Position numbers and translations under genes: made by a program
DNA from: Candidatus Poseidoniales archaeon
GTDB lineage: Archaea; Thermoplasmatota; Poseidoniia; Poseidoniales; Poseidoniaceae
Assembly: GCA_003602575.1 (NCBI GenBank)
Contig: QQRY01000001.1
Coordinates: forward strand, 100,032 to 164,031
Length of the DNA: 64,000 nt
Direction of reading: 5' to 3'
Notes under the pieces: model-generated
What the model was told of the DNA's origin: nothing
What the model saw: the letters and a program-made list of their open reading frames with translations, nothing else
The model's database searches: none
Shown: in pieces, positions 62,001-64,000 of the stretch
How the letters are laid out: every line of letters starts with the position of its first letter
Position numbering within the stretch: position 1 is the first letter of the stretch

Positions 62001-64000
62001 GTAGCCCATGCTCAAAAGAACCATTTTGTGCAGAATCAATGAAAACATTGAATTTAACAGATTTAGCCGCCGGATTTGCGATTAATTCTACTGAGTTAGT
62101 AGTGAAATTATCTGTAACTACATGACCAATTAATGGAGATACACTAAGTGTTTCATCATCTATAGTAATATCATAAGTGTCTTTAGATAATCCTAGACTG
62201 AACACGCCTGAATCTGATACTTGTGAATTCCATTGTACACCATCGCCATTTGTCACAGTAACAGTTGGTAGATAATCCTCAAACATAGTAGAATCCCAAG
62301 TTGAGTTGTTATCGTAAGCATATAATACACCAGATACAGCATGAAGTTGTTCTAAGTAAATCGAACCTAAATTAAGGGTCGTAGAATTATCGATTTCGAA
62401 ATATGTGCTTCCTCCAAAGTTACCTGTACTTGATGCGATCATCTGGAAACTCAAATCGCCTGGTAGAGCAATGGTGAAATTACCTTCAATGTCTGAAGTT
62501 ATTTCACGCGTCAAATCGCCAGAGGAAAATACAATATTTACATTACTTGCTGATGTACTATTTTCTTCAGCTTGGCTAGTAGTCCAATTCTCATCAAAAT
62601 CAGAGGTGTATACCATTAGTTGACCTGAAACCTCTGAGGAAATTGAATAATCCATAGTTATAGATATGTCTTCATCAACTATTTCGAATGATTCGAATAA
62701 TAGATATTCATCAGAATTCGAATCAAATAGGCTGTAAGTTCCAGGTGTTAATTCAGCATTAATTATACCATTAACGTCACTTTGAACAGTCATCAAAGAT
62801 TCCGAAGAGGAAGAAGACAATTGAAGAGAACGATTGTCTAGTGAAAGTAAATCCTCGCCATTCGAATCATTAACAGGAGATGTTAATTGAACCGAAATAT
62901 CAAACATATCAGGTATGACTGAAATTGGAGATAATGTACTTGATACGTTACCTACAGAGATAGTTTGGTTAATCTCATAGAATGTATCATTATCCAAATC
63001 GATTCTAACTTGGTATTCTCCAGTAGAAATTGGACCGAAATTATATCCACCTGTAGAATTAGTTGTAACTTGTGAGAAACCATCATCTAGTAGTAAATCA
63101 TTCCATTCAAAAGTAGTATTTTCAATTGCATTGCCTTCACTGTCAGTAATATTTCCACGAAGAACAGAACCTGGAATAGTCATTGCGATATCATAAGTTG
63201 GATTAAGTCCGACATTAACTAGTTGAGGCAATTTAACTTCACGGCCGTTCTCTAATTGTGCAAACACCTCATAGTCTCCAGGTACTAGTCCGGTTTGGTA
63301 GAATGAACCTGGCTGTACTAGTTCGCCTGAGAAATATCCAATACCAGTAAATTCACCAGTACCATTGAATGTCCCAGTACCTTCAAACGTACCAATTCCT
63401 TGGAATGAAGACAGTTCAATATCTTGAACAAGAACTGTATTAGTGCTAGATGTGAATCTACCGTCAGCTTCAACGACACCGTCTATCATGTAGATAGGTA
63501 AGTCACCTGAATCATCTTGTAAACAAGCGGTCTGATTGACTGGCATCGATACATTTGTACTATCATTCGGGTCAACGTCACAAGCAGGAATCTCAGAAGC
63601 TTCTAGATTGATCCATGATGCCTTAATTGTTCCAGCACCATTCCATGTACCGTTAGCGACAAATGTTCGTCCCTCATTGACATTTCTAGTAAATGTTCCA
63701 GAAAAGTCAACTGCAGAGGCAATGCCCGCGCTGACAAAGGTGCCATTCTCTGTAAATGTAACCTCTCCAGTTCCTTCTATTATTCTAGTTTCATCGGTAG
63801 TAAACGACCCGTTTGTGGTCGTCATAGTAACGTCATCTGATATTCCAAATGTACTACGTAATACTATATCGGTGTCGACCAAAGGTTTTCCATTGAAGAG
63901 TTCATCTCCTATCCATGTAACCATTCCAGAAATTCCAGAACTTGAGACTTCAATGTCCATAGTTTGTGTAACTAACTCGGTTCTGTTGGCTTGTTCACCT
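59074..64000 (-). CDS. Giant surface protein with repeated Cna-B/carboxypeptidase-regulatory-like domains, C-terminal TM; 5' end outside the window
   Basis: The ORF as given starts at 63960, but the frame stays open to the window edge (upstream codons read GEQANRTELVTQT) and MDIEV is not a signal peptide. Repeated prealbumin-like units (GNITDSEGNAIENTTFEWN..., VQGIVKDHTGVEMKAEFSLYN..., GTAYWDRDG...); C-term TM VWLMVIIFVLAILVAYGGL. Confidence 0.8.
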   Translation of the reverse strand, partial: GEQANRTELVTQTMDIEVSSSGISGMVTWIGDELFNGKPLVDTDIVLRSTFGISDDVTMTTTNGSFTTDETRIIEGTGEVTFTENGTFVSAGIASAVDFSGTFTRNVNEGRTFVANGTWNGAGTIKASWINLEASEIPACDVDPNDSTNVSMPVNQTACLQDDSGDLPIYMIDGVVEADGRFTSSTNTVLVQDIELSSFQGIGTFEGTGTFNGTGEFTGIGYFSGELVQPGSFYQTGLVPGDYEVFAQLENGREVKLPQLVNVGLNPTYDIAMTIPGSVLRGNITDSEGNAIENTTFEWNDLLLDDGFSQVTTNSTGGYNFGPISTGEYQVRIDLDNDTFYEINQTISVGNVSSTLSPISVIPDMFDISVQLTSPVNDSNGEDLLSLDNRSLQLSSSSSESLMTVQSDVNGIINAELTPGTYSLFDSNSDEYLLFESFEIVDEDISITMDYSISSEVSGQLMVYTSDFDENWTTSQAEENSTSASNVNIVFSSGDLTREITSDIEGNFTIALPGDLSFQMIASSTGNFGGSTYFEIDNSTTLNLGSIYLEQLHAVSGVLYAYDNNSTWDSTMFEDYLPTVTVTNGDGVQWNSQVSDSGVFSLGLSKDTYDITIDDETLSVSPLIGHVVTDNFTTNSVELIANPAAKSVKFNVFIDSAQNGSFEHGLPVNSNFTLSSTLLNDGVINVTVANYTTVGEIFLDLLPGKYTIAVENNPVDSENASDFNNMFVSTDIFVTLGDEQKNHSISFANQWLVQGIVKDHTGVEMKAEFSLYNESRNDWHPLSSNLTGDFSSYVEAGDWVVIISPIVDGNNTTLLRMPLTVSSDSSLRTGLDLQTVNSMKINMQLLENLTEEPVVNNRVIAVSNDGFGNVTLKSSDTNGNVSDDLMPGSWSLFLDYEGTNRSLSLDTYDSPFSTTEAVDGSVDLGTVHAEVNVLIQGTAYWDRDGISGDNPNEWVKEANVTVTDNLPGGFNEVVSTNIDGDWELFVPIRNVYNITVEKDGYSTVYYEMENQSGFVVEDESITKDILMEAENVDVSGIIQTSLSNPELQLNGASIVLYPSSESDVEPITVVGTYLDGKLSWSETITPGKWTVVVQSQNVDDNGGGVAVGFLNANISSGGTLEMNMSTGGWVEISTNWQDINLNEHHTGTSDTAGYAMIQSEVEISFDLLLGTSWNYTVDSNGELKVLMPLGDIKLTSEFTTVQHERNLSMDYSFTSTPTVEQGILDVYVDYSRRINSKTSMEIDLTSIVNATYNSVAELNAIENDDGYKTIEFEIDAVYEGTESRDKFVISGLVTDSMDSNLWSVEFYNGTGWESTTEIEMGIGDSLTDTSVSNTSTVKARINMPNASSVWSFEEGHEISFTLSNDAVTSTPEFVTVFIPETYGIEVTNIVEETGVSPGGQSTFSFTITNTGNGNDRIKIEQTNSLGAGWEITPDLTYLPLNKDSSTIQTFDVYAPSDFTSGKVQAWITVSSEDNTTNTTVEIDIFSARISLSVDQSALNEKSYQNEIGGGELIVPVENSGFRSAGTVVVYANRTDDAGVTLETLTPQTISVGAGQTVDAVFELNATSKIDQRYAVSVDVLGEDADYVADGGNVETFDFDLPTKLNVEEDTSVWLMVIIFVLAILVAYGGLKVARNKSSTRF

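Overview
The 64 kb window looks archaeal. It has archaeal-type PheT, GltX, type II GAPDH, S15, the RNase P protein Rpr2/Rpp21, ArcS (archaeosine synthase) and a UPF0201 protein. The mix of giant surface proteins and an unlinked 23S rRNA gene suggests a Thermoplasmatota / Marine Group II (Poseidoniales)-like genome, but that assignment is inference. The left edge holds the 5' end of a 23S rRNA gene (minus strand), preceded by about 200 nt of structured, non-coding sequence and then by a protein-coding gene, so no 16S lies directly upstream. About half of the window encodes very large secreted or membrane-anchored proteins: two subtilases, a calcium-binding TSP3-like repeat protein of 1915 aa, a beta-helix protein, a Cna-B/CarboxypepD-reg-like protein running off the right edge, and several NEW3/CARDB-like proteins. 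These are interleaved with housekeeping genes. Main points for follow-up: (i) a shared intracellular C-terminal tail, LPPTGLPxGWxxxQWxxYG, on two giant surface proteins; (ii) a pyroglutamyl-peptidase/NUDIX fusion; (iii) a probably inactivated DHH/RecJ-Cdc45-like protein next to S15; (iv) a GXGXG protein fused to a degenerate glutamate-synthase-like domain; (v) a three-gene type IV pilin-like operon convergent with a wHTH-STAND-TPR regulator; (vi) a long repeated DGWE/LNPLDP module in the TSP3-like giant; (vii) an unexplained structured RNA or leader upstream of 23S. No CRISPR arrays, tRNAs, transposons or obvious prophage were seen.
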